Below, piece after piece: positions 27,201 through 39,200 of a stretch of 64,000 nt of DNA. The stretch's first letter is position 1. Every line of letters starts with the position of its first letter. Source of the stretch: Cyanoderma ruficeps (Eukaryota > Chordata > Aves > Passeriformes > Timaliidae); contig VZDJ01000048.1 of NCBI GenBank assembly GCA_008694505.1, positions 62,001 through 126,000 on the forward strand, written 5' to 3'. A program made the translations under genes and the position numbers. Under the pieces are notes generated by a model. That model did not search any database, was not told the origin of the DNA, and worked only from the letters and a program-made list of their open reading frames with translations.

Positions 27201-30200
27201 AGTGAGTTTTTTAAGAAACTCAGGTCAAACCAATCAGTGGCCAGGTTGGATATTGGCATCTGGGGTGGCCACTGAGAGTTTGGACACGCCTCTGAGGACA
27301 CAAGGGGTTAAAAGCGAGGGCTCCCTACGCTCTTCCTCTTTCCCGGTCCTCTTTCCGGGTTCGGCTTTCAGCAGAGGAGCTTGCTCCTCTTCCCCCGCTC
27401 AGTGTGGCAGGCTGGGCGGGGGAGGGGAGCCAGGTAGGCCCAGGCCCCAGTGGGGGGAAAGAGAAGGAACGGGACAGGAGCTGGGTTAGGATGGAAGGGT
27501 GGAGACCCCTGGGTGCCTTCCGTCCCCCGTCCCTGTCCCCNCCTGTACGGTGGTGAGAGCACTGTGACAGGGAAGAAGAGAGTCACCATGGTAGAGTTTT
27601 CCGGGTGGTGCCATGAGTGACATGGGAGCACGGGAAAAATGGACCTGTGTTTTCCTGTGGGGGGGTTGTCTGTGGGGCAAGAGGGACTCTCTCGTTCTCT
27701 GGATGGATTGAGGATTGTTTTTTAAAGGATAATGGCTTGTTAGGTACCCAGGGTTGTGGAAGGTTTAAGCAAGTAGATATGAGGGTATGTGCTGGTGTCA
27801 ACTGTTGAGCATTGTAAAGGATGGAAATTGGGGGGAGGAGGAAAAGTGTTGTGAGAGGTTTCTTATTCTGTCTTTGGGTGATTGGGTTCTCTTCCTGTGT
27901 TTGTCGTCTATTGTCAAGTAGTTTAATAAATGTTTTTTTTTCCCTATTCTAAGTGATAGGCCTGCTTCTGCTCTGTTCCGGTACATCTCACAGTGGTGTA
28001 TTAAAAACTACATTCTCATGGGTGCACTGGCATTTGTCCAGTGTCAAACCATGACAATACTTCAATAATGGTCTAATTTGCTTTTGTTCTTAAGGTTGTA
28101 GAAAATGTCCTAAAAGTCAACCCTGTGTTGGGTCCTCAAATGTTTCAACCTCTTCTGCCTTCCGTATTCAGGGGGATTATAGATGGGGAGGTAAGAATTA
28201 CTTTAACTACTCTCTACTTTTCCTTTGGAAAATGACATTACCTTCCATTATCTTTAGTTTTTCATATTCATGTTGTATTTTCTCTTGTTTTAAGAGCATC
28301 TGCTAAGTTTTTGACATCTAGTTTTAAAAGTCTGTAAAAGTAACACAGTAGCACAAGAAAAAACAACCTATCCATCACTTGTTTTGTCATGTAGTGTTTG
28401 TTTTGATAAAACAGCACTAATTTTACTCTGCTGTTCCACTGTTCCTTCACTGTTAACACTTGTAAGAGCTGTAACATTAGGCCTAATTTAATCCTTAGTC
28501 AGTGGTGGTGGTTTTTTGTTGGTTTTTTTTTTTTAAAGGCACATACTGTTCCATTTTAATTGTACCTGGACCAGAGAAAAGCAAACTGAACCAGGAGAAG
28601 GTCAACTTGACCTTCTTTTCCTAATGGGTGTATCTAATATGAAGAGCCGAAGGATGTGAGAATGGTTTGTGTGAGATAGAGTCTTTAAGAATTTGCTGGT
28701 TTTTATGTCTTAATTTCTTGTTTTTCTCTCTTTGTATTCAACAAAATTCTGTTTTGGATGAAAGAGTAAAATCAAATATGCTTTAACTGTATTGAACCTT
28801 TCAGTTCTAGTAGGAACTAGTCTCTTCCAACCTACACATTCTGTGATTCTGTGTGATTCTGTGAATCAGTCTTCAAGCTTTTTGACTTCGTTCATCAAAA
28901 CCTTTGCTTTTTTTCAGTTGAATACTTTAAAATATCAATATGTTGAATCAATGAGTTGAATAAGATTTACAAATTTAAGCCAAGTAATACTATATAGGAA
29001 AGTACTTTCTGCTGTTTAAAGCACAGAGTGGATTATCAAAATGTCTTCTGATTTAAGACTAATAAATTTATTATACCCTATTCAGAATGTATTAATCTGG
29101 GTTACCATTTTCAGGTAAATGTTGGCATGTTGTTTTTCAAGTAGGCTATTTTACAAAATACAGTTATAATGTTACATGCTGAATTAATGTGAAAAAAATC
29201 TATAGCTTCTTTTAAAAGTCATAACCAAGGATAATAAACTAATGAACTTACTATTGTATCCAGTTAATTTTGAGACGCCTGCAGATTTGTTATTGGCAAA
29301 TGTGTTATAGTTTCTATCTGAAAAAAAGTAGAAGCTTCAGATATACTAAGTGTTCTTAATGTTACTGAAATGGTAAGCAGTAACTTGGAACCATAATCAA
29401 CTTCAAAAGTAATTTTTTAACAATACAATGAACTGTCAGTTCCTTAAGATACAGGTTTTAAAATTTAAAGTAAAATCGCCTTGCAGGATGTCTTGGCTCT
29501 TTGGATGAAATTTACTTTGAAGTTGCCATAGTTTTCATATATAAGAGCTGAGAACTCTGGTAAAGATTGCTCACTCAGTCTTCTGTTCCTAGAAGGAAAA
29601 GAAATTGCAATTTATAATTTAAAAATTAGAAGACATAAGGGATGCATAGAAGTATTTTCCAGGTATTGCTGCTGTGACTGTCAAATATTTTTCTTTTACT
29701 TAAACTAAGCACCTTTTGTTTTGGTTGGTTTTTGTTTCAGAGATACCCAGTGGTGATGTCTACTTATCTGGGGATCATGGGTAGAGTTCTACTACAAAAT
29801 GCAAGGTTTTTTTCATTACTTTTGAGCCAGATGGCATGTGAATTGGGTCAGGAGGTAAGGTTTATTGTCCGTTTTTGTCCTGTTGGGGTTTTTGTGGTTT
29901 TGTATTACATAGGGAAGTCTTGCTTTCTCTTGACCTGAAGAAACTTTTCCCTCTATTATACATGCTTGTTCCTGTCCAGTTCATCTTGAAAAGGTGCCCT
30001 TCCCCCTCTTTTTCTCCTTTCCCTGAACATCCTGTAAAAACTTTTACATATTCCCATAATTAAAACATTCCATTAAAATTTTTATATAGTCCCTAAATTC
30101 TCTTCATGCTGCATCCCGCAGTTAGCCATGTAAACCCCCTTAGTTCACATGTGATTGTAGGGTGACAATTTCTTTGCCTCTGCTGTCTTGATGGGTCTTG

Positions 30201-33200
30201 CAGGATGGAGAACGGTCTAATCATTCTCCCCTGAGTTTCTGGAGTATCAGGTTCAGTCTGCTTCAGTTTCACTGGTGAAGTTACTGAGGGTCTTTTGCTA
30301 CAAGTGCTCTGTTCTGTCTTTAAGTGAAATTTTTTAGTTATTATAGTTATTTGCTTTTCTGGGGTGTAATACAGTTTTCAAACAGATAATGACAAGGGGG
30401 TTTTTGTGGGTTTTTTTTTGGGTGGGGTGTGGGTTTGTTTTTGGGGTTTTTTTTTTCCCTTCTGTTAATTTGTCACTTTGTAGATAAAACAGAGTAAATG
30501 CATGTGCTTTGTTTCTATGAGACTGTTAGGGGAAAACTGAGTCATTTGCTGGGAATTAGTTCCCTCTCCAGAAACGAAATGCATTTCAAACATCTGGGTT
30601 ACAACCAATGGTATGGAGAGTTCAGGGCCTGGAAGCATTGTCATAGAGAATTTAAAAAGTACTTGTTGCTTGTTACTTCTGTTGGGCATACAACTGTATA
30701 GTGTCTTTTCAACACTAAATAATTTATTCAGTTGCTAGAAAAAATAAAATAAGTTATTTTCTAAACACGCTAATGCACTCATAACTGAAAAGGAGCATTG
30801 TGTTTCCCCATGCAGCTGGACCAAATTCTTGGTAACATGATTGAAATGTGGGTTGATAGGATGGATAACATCACTCAGCCAGAAAGAAGAAAACTTTCTG
30901 CTTTGGCATTGCTTTCTCTTCTACCATCATTGAATAGGTAAGCAAACATACAATGCCTTAAACAAGAATGCTTCAAAGGCCCTTGGAATTGTTTTTGAAG
31001 TATTTCACAATTCTGCAGCTAAATATTCCAGTATAAGTAGTTTTATTTACTCCTTTTTCTGTCCCAGGAGAAACTTCAAAGAGGTAGAACCTCCATGCTA
31101 CATCATATTAACTTTTTATTTGGCTTCATTGCATTACAGTAACCTTTCTTCCATTTTATAGGAAATGTCATTTAGTAAAAGTGAGGAACCAGCACTGCAG
31201 ATTTTATTGTTTATTCTCATATTAGCTTAGAACTATCTGCTTCTCTCATCTGTGATTTAGTAGTTGCTTTAGTTGACATGTTACTATTTTGGTGTCCCTT
31301 CCAGGGAACAGTGTTCAGTTTTCTTTCCTGTTGTAGATGATCTGAACTTTCATCCTGGTTTTCTCCTTCATGACATTAAATGGAAGAAAGAGTTGCTGTG
31401 AAAGACTGTGCTGTTGTTGTGAAACAGTTTTTGCACTATAAATTTTATACCAAGCGGATTTTACTATTATTCTTTCAGTAGCCATCATCATTGCTGGATA
31501 TACGTAGGAAATGGAAGTTTTAAACAAAGATACTAAGTTGTCAATATTAGAAGTCATGTATAACACGTTTAGGTGAGAGCTCAGTCCATAGTTACTTTCA
31601 CATTATTTTTATCTGTTTGACATTCAGGAAGACAAGACTGCATGAGTGTATATTTAGTCTGCTGGGTTTCCTGAACAGTCTTTAAGTATTTTATTTTTGG
31701 AATTTAGATGCTGCTCCCAAATCCTAAAAGCTGTGTTAGTATCTGTAGAGTGTGTAGTATCTGTCAAAGCTGTACACTATGTAGTCACTATCTAAAAAAA
31801 AAAAAACAGGGAATACCTAGGTGTAATTTGGAGGCTTCGTTGCTTTTTATATGCACAGAAATACACCTTTTTTTTTTGTCTGCTGGATAGTCAGGATAAC
31901 CACCTAGCTAAAGATGAACCAAGCAGCCGCTTAATGAGAGGTTTTTTCCCAGTAAATGTAACAGTATTATATTGTTTATAAGTATATTTGAAATGTTTTT
32001 AAAGAGGTGTTAGCTAAAATTTAAGGTGCTGAACTACATCTGTCTTCCTGTGAAGTTTCTGTTAAAGAGAGGAAGGAAAAAATGAAATTCCTTTAGATAA
32101 CCATGTTATTTTGAACTATGTTCAGCTGCTCCAGATTTCCTGCTGTAAAAGCCAATTATTTCTGGCAGTCCTTAACATAATAAAACCTGCAAATGACAGC
32201 TTTATTTTTCAGTTACTCATATCATTTAAGAAAGCTGCTTCTCAAATAAATAGCCTCTCTTCAGTGGACGTATTTATGTCAAAGCTATGAAAATTTCACT
32301 TACACAGTTGATAGACTGCCAAATTTACCTTCAAACAGAGTGTGTGAAATGGATCCTGTCAATTGATTGTTTTTTACTAGAACAATGTGAGTCAGTCTGG
32401 TCTTTGCTATGTCTCAGGGATTATGCTACACATATTTGCTGCATCCTGTATCTGTAGGCTTCTTGTACAAATCCATGTGCATAGCTGAAGCAAAAAAAAT
32501 GTTTAAATATAATACAGCATTTAAAGAAAATGTTTTGATTAATGTAAGTGATGTCAAGAAAAGCTGAAGTAATTTTTCCTGTTGGAATGCCTCAGTAACC
32601 GGTTTCCTGATTAGATTTTACTTTGGATATCCAAGGTAAGTTCAAGATTTCTCAACTGCAGAGGCAGAAAAGAGTTTTTTCTTCTATGGATGGTTGATGG
32701 GCTGTCTTGGGAATGCCAAGGTGAAGGTGAGATTCTTCCCTCATCTTGCTGCTCTGTGGTGGTCAGAATTGGTACCAGTAGCAAGCTCAGGTTTTCAAGG
32801 CTCTGCTATAAGGAAAACAGGCATCTGTGCTGTGTCTAACACTTCCTGGGATTTTTTTTGCTTTTGCTTTCTCTAGCTGAAGCAGTGGTTTATTTTAGAG
32901 AGGAAAGAGAAGGAGTAGACAAAAATAATGGGAGAAAATGCAGATAACATGTCTTCTCATTCTTCCCTCAGAGTTTTATGGATAAAATGTTGGGGAAAGT
33001 ATTAAACAATGACCTTTTTTATTCTACCTGTAAATTCTATAGTATTACTTAATAGATTTTAAGTGTTTCTCTAGTTAGTGATCAGATTTATAATTACAAA
33101 TATGTGGAACTCTGGACTTTCTGGATTTTAGGGGAGGGTAAAGTGTGCACCATGAATAATATAAAGTCAGTTTGACACAAATAATTTTCTGTTTCAAGTA

Positions 33201-36200
33201 CAGCACCTTTGACAGTGTCACAAGTGAAGGATTTTAGAGCAGGTAAGACAGAATTCACTGCAGAGCAGTTGTTCACAGTGGCTCTTGGGCTGACTGGTGT
33301 GAGTGAGCAGGTTATAAAGTGACAAATTGTTAGCCACACCTTAATTTTCTCATCTAGACAGTACCATCCAGAGATAGACATGATGACATGCTTTTGGTAT
33401 CAACAGTAGTGCTGCATTTTAATCATGTATGCATGTCCTTCGATCTGGCATCCTGTTTATCTTCCCACAGCTGCACATCGTGTTACTGGTTAGACATTCA
33501 TATCAAAAAAAGAACAATAACTGCTGCTTTCCTGATTAGTGTGTTGCAGCACCTTTTCACGGAAGAGTAATTTCCTGGTATTACTTAGGGGTTTGTCCAA
33601 ATTAAATGCTATATAATTGTCTGCTTTTGCTATCCAAGTGCAGTCAACTAATATTAGCATTTTTTTGTGTTTGACAGATGTATGCATTGGCAATAGTTTC
33701 TGTATTTTGTATTCTTACTGGCTGTTTAAAACTCATCCATCCATGTGCATTTTCATTTATTAAAATATCTTACTATTTCATTAAATTTGTTAAAAGATTC
33801 GTGTCTTTAAACTGTTGTATAAATAGTGGGGACCAGTAACATTCAGGCAGTAAGGATGCACTTGGGGAGTTAGTGTCTCCATGTTCAGTACATGATGAAA
33901 GTGTGGATAGACACACAGCAGCTCTAACAGGAATGGCTTTTTGCAAAACATGCAAGGACTTGAGTTTTTTGGAAGAAAATTTTATCTGATCTAGACTGTG
34001 AGACATGAGATGTGGCAGCAACCAAGATGGGTAAATTCACAAATGTGATTTTCCTGCTGTCATAGTTCAGTTATATTTGCACTTGCCTACAACATTAATG
34101 GCTTGTTTGTGAACATATAGCTGCATATAACTCTTAAAGAGTGAGTTGAGTTTTATTGGATGTGCCCTTGGTCCCTAAAATTGAGCCTAGAGAATATGGT
34201 CAGTAGTAGCATTCTACCTATTATTTGTTGTGGAAAATGTGTGGGCCTCCACCACTATCTAGGGTTCTACATTTTGAGCTCTTCAGCATCCTTTGTCATT
34301 CTTGATGCCAAAGTGGCTGAAATAGTACTGTATCCCCTTCTCCTACCCATATCTATCTATCTGGAAATAATTAGCTTGCCTGCTGCAGTATAATGTCAGT
34401 ATTACAGTGCTTTGGAATGGCCTTCTTTGGTGATATTGAAAACTTTTAGTGATTTATTTAGCAGAGTAGATATCTTCTTTATTCCTACAGTTGTGTGTAT
34501 TTTGGTAGAACACAAACTACATTTGGAGATGCTAAAGAGTGATAGGAACATTTATTCTCTAATAAGGAAATGGAAACAGGTTTTGGAAAGATTATTAGTT
34601 CCAATGATCAGCCCAGTTTGTGGTGGTACCTAACTGTACTCACAGATAGCATTTGACACCATGTTGAAAGCTAAGCACTCCCCTTCTGCAGGTGTGTGTT
34701 ACTTCTGCTATATCTGTCACTCTTGAATGGGAGGTTGAGCAAAAGTAAACTTGGCAAAGTCAGTGCTTTCCAAAACAGGCCACTAATTGTGGTCCTTGAG
34801 GATAGGCTGGTTTTTGGTGGACCTGCCCGTGTAGGAGTAGAGGAGACTAGACTCTAAAGTAGAGGAGACTTAGACTGAGCTTAAAATATGAAGTATTTTA
34901 ATTTATCCTTCTTAATTTTGGTTTCTGGTACATGAGTAGTTTTCATTTTACCCCTTTGAGTCAAATATGTTTATGTATTGTGGGGAAAAGGTTAAGAGGT
35001 TTTCCAGGTTTCTAATCATTGTGTAAATGAATGTCTGCTTTTTCTCACTGTGTATCAGGTCTGATATATCAGCCAGTATGAGTTCTGCCAGTTACATAAT
35101 TGGCATTTTGTGACATTAAGTACTTACAGTATGCCATTATAAATCTTCATTAGATTGTTACAGAGTTTTGCCTCTGTCATTTGTTCAAATTACTTAGTTA
35201 GAAATTTTAATTTTCCTCTCAAAAAATTGTGTATATGTAATGTTGGTAAATGGCAAGAAACTGCCTAATAAAATGTTGTGTTCCTCAGGATAGTTATGTC
35301 TTCATTTATAAAGTCAAAATTTCTTACATAATTTCTTGTACATCCTCCTTTCTTTATAGGCATGATACTCTGAAGCTATTTTATCTTCCCCTCCGTTTTT
35401 TAATCCCTCTAGTTGAAGGTATGCTCACCCGCGCCTCTAACAGACTATTAGCATTTAAAGGAACTCTTTAAATTATGATTTTGCAGTTGTCATCAGTGTT
35501 TGGCCTTGGATTTATTTAGCTTGCCTGACAAGTAACAGTACAGTTTTAATGATAAGAATGAAAAATGTGGCTTTGGTCTTAGTGTGACTATCAAAGTCTG
35601 CATAATTCAGAAGGTTACACAGAGCACTGCCAACTTCTTTAATTGCATGTCACATTATGGCATTGGCAAAAGAATGGACTCATTAAACTTTCCTTGTTCA
35701 CAATCTTCATCAATTTTTCTCCTACACTTGATTGCTAGTATGAACTGGTCAGGAGCATATTATCTTTTCCCCTAAGACCCTTAAGCCTTGATTTCAAGGA
35801 AAAATGTAGCAAGTGATAGCAAGGAATTATGTCACTAATTGCAGCTAAACTGCTGCTGCAAAAAAAAAATAATCCGCAGTCATAAGGGTTTGGTTGCTGG
35901 TATCTTGTTTTTTTTTTTATGGTCTATATAAAATATTTCATAAGTCTTTCTTAAAACTAGTCTAATTACAGTTTACCCTAAAATTTAAGATTATAATTAT
36001 ATAAAAGACAGCAAAAGATAACAGACTAACTAGCTTCCTTCAAACTCCTTGCAATGTATGGTTTACATGTTTGCAAATTAGATACTGAGTAAGTAAGTAG
36101 TGGCTGAAGTATAGCATATTACTAAAAATGTGTAAAAATCACAAGATTATAACAAAAGTAAAAAAAACCCCAAAACATAGATTTACAGCTGTTTTTGCAC

Positions 36201-39200
36201 ATGGGTTTGTTTGAGCCATTTTGGTACATCTGCTTATCTCTCTGTGCTATACTCTGTGAAATTTGAGAATGCCAGAGAGTAGCTCAGATTTTTTAGTGGC
36301 TTTCTTTAACTATGCCAGACTATTACGATAAGATACCAGAAGTGATAACAACCCATGTCACTGCAAGACCTTCTGCAAATAAGTAGTCTTGAAAAATAAT
36401 GTTTCTTATTCAAATAATTTAATGAGAAAGTGAGTGTTTAAAACAAAACATCATGCTTTGATATTAATAAAAATGCTTAAATATAAAGAAAGCTTGTATC
36501 TTTAAGAAATAGATTTTGTCATTTTTTTTGTGGATATGCTGTGTAATATTTGTTAGGAACTGTTGAAGTTTTCTCTTTCTGTTAAATATTTGGAGCGATC
36601 AGTTGCTAATGCCAAGTGTATGCCCATACTGTCTCCTAAACTATCAGGCAGACTGTGGTTTTGCATTTGAGTTTTGATTAAATTTCTAGAAGTTGAAATT
36701 TGGGAAATTAATTTGAGTTCTTTGGACCTTTTGGTTTGAATTGCGTTCATATTGAGTACATTAATACTTTCATAGTTTGAACAGAATTGCTAAATATTGC
36801 AGCGAAAAGTAAAGGCTAAAGCTATAGTGGTTTTTGTCAGCATATCACATCTGTGCGTTACATTCATGGCCAGCCTTTTTTAGGTTACTGTTTTGTTCCC
36901 AAATTTAGTAGTGGTTGCTCCATAGAAGACTTAGATTTCTGAATAAAGAGAAGAAACTAATTCCAACAGTTTCTCAGAGTGAGCTTTTGATTTCATGAGA
37001 GCTTTCTGCATAATATTTTACTGGAGTCTAAGGTCATATTAGATTTATAGAATGAAAACTTATTTTCATATCCTCAATGGGAAAAATAGTTTTGTAGTTT
37101 TCATGCTGTGGAAGAGAGAAATTTTCCATAAGTGGAGCACCAAGTCATTATTCTTACTGAAACAGAAATGCTAAGTACTAGAATGAATCTGCAATATTTG
37201 AGACAATAAGAAATGTTTAGGTGAACGAGATAATGAGAAAAACAGAAAAGTGTTTTAGGATCTGATAAGTTAATAAGGTGTTGTGGTGGTTTTATGCTTA
37301 CCAAATTATTTGCCAACTGGGAAATTGGGATTTTTGGGAGAAGAAGGCAAAACAGGCTCAAGTTAAAGGTAAACATGTAATTTATTAACACACAGATAGA
37401 AAACAAAGAGAAGAGGAGAAAAAAAAATGAAACCTCCAAAACTCCGCTCCCCTCCCACTAGTGTTCATTTCTCTACAACCAACATAGAGACAAAACTTGT
37501 GACATTCAGTCAGTTTCACCATTTAAATATAGTCTTTCATCTATTCTTCAGGAGAGGAGTCCCTTGTTCTCTATGGAATTCTCCCACTGACAACCAGATA
37601 AGGTTCTCTTGTGGGTCGAGCTCTCATAGAAACAGCCGCCCGGGGAAAATCTGCTTCCATGTGGTCTCTTCCCATTAGCAGTTTCTCAAGCTGCCAATGG
37701 GTCATGGCGTTCAGGCATTTGGGGTGTCACCTTTTAAAGATAAGCAGCTTCAAGGCAAAGGATTTTTTCATTTCGAGGAACAGAGATGTCGTCTCCCTTT
37801 TCCACTGGTGCAGCAGCTTCTCATCTCTTTCTCTCTGCTCAGACATCTCATAGAATCATACAGTCAGTCCATCAGAAACACCTTTGCTCAAAAATCCACC
37901 AATCATCTCCCCAAATGCATATTTTCCCATGATTTAAAAAAACAATCAGAGTTCATTTCCATAGCTCAAACAACAAAGTCCAGCCCACATGCCACTCCTT
38001 CATCCTTCCTCTAATTAATCCTTTCTCTCTCTCTCCATCTGACTGTTATGCCAAATCTTCTCTATGCTCCATCCATTTGTCTGTTCTCATTCTGGGAAGA
38101 GCCAGAGCTCGGAAGTCCCATCTCCTGGCAGGAAAGAGTTAAAACTTGTCCAGACTTGCCGTGGTCACGTGATCTCGGCCGGGCGGCAGCACAGAAAAAA
38201 AACCGCGGGAATGGAAGAAAAACCTCAGGCAGGTCTCAAAGCAGCCCGCCAGATGAAAGGCTCCGAGAGGCTCCTTGCTCCCACCCCTCGGTCTCATTCA
38301 GGGTGGGCCCAGCTCGGAGCGGAGCGGCTGCAGCCTGCAGGCCCACGGCTCGGCCTCGGGGCCAGCCTCCCCCCCCATAGAGGGAGCGGCAGGGTGTTTT
38401 TCAGCTGCTAAAAACCGATCAGGGTCAGGATGAGGGCATCTCATCCCCTCTCCCGGGTGGGAGTCACTTGGCCAGGCAGGCCTTCTGTGAAAGCCCAGGG
38501 GCCCGGGGCAGGCCCGGGGCCTTCCCGGGCCCCTCCAGGGACAGAGCCAAGCCTGTCTTACCTCTTGAGAAGGCGGAAGCAAAAAGAGGCAGGATCTCAG
38601 GCTTCTTCTAACTTTCAAGGCTATGTGTGTGTCCCAGAGGTGCATCTCTGCATGCAATTAGCTATTTTGGCTGTCAGTTCAAAAGGAAATCACCAACTGC
38701 ATTTCACCCTCTCCCAAACCAACACAGGTGTCAACAGTTCACCTGCCTACTGGGTGTTAATTAAATGTTGATGTCTGGGCTACCTAAGCAGTTGTTCAGT
38801 TCCTGAATTGCTTTGATTTGTGGCCATTTCTAGAAATGATGTGGGCAGAAGGAGGTAGGTATTTGAAAAAATGAAGTTGTACAATAGCCTACCTGTGAAG
38901 AATAAAAGTAGAAGGAAGCCCTGCAAGAGCAAATGGTTGCTAAATAAACAATGGGAGGGCAATAAACAGTATCCACTCTTATAAGCTTAAAAGAATAATT
39001 ACAATGCTAAAAATTGGTTGTCCTCTTTTGTGGGCTTTATTATAATTTTGCAGTGATTATGAGAATGAAATCCCTTCTCAAAAATTGACTTTAGACCCTG
39101 TTTCTGAACTTGTTCTATGTTTTCTGCTGTACGTAAGTGGGATTGGGATGACTAGTTTATGCCACCTAATATTCATTATATTGGCTTTAATATAACATGG

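Larger units (their letters stand above)
24226..28094 (+). other. IPO11: IPO11 introns between window exons 16 and 18
   Basis: The introns 24226-24799 and 24881-28094. The second contains the solo LTR at 27182-28056, which ends only about 38 bp before the exon 18 start. An unresolved base is at 26703. The rest shows nothing recognisable. Confidence 0.7.
28191..30815 (+). other. IPO11: IPO11 introns between window exons 18 and 20
   Basis: The introns 28191-29740 (palindromic nuclear-receptor half-sites and a CR1 tail fragment) and 29855-30815 (G-rich tract). Nothing else is recognised. Confidence 0.7.

Noticed and set aside
37849..37861. CR1-tail-like TAGAATCATA on the minus strand inside the LTR
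   Set aside because: It is only about ten bases with no CR1 body beside it, so coincidence is likely.
38048..38657. Several open frames over 100 codons on both strands
   Set aside because: All lie in the CpG-rich part of the LTR at 37282-38726 and show proline/arginine-rich low-complexity content without domain features.
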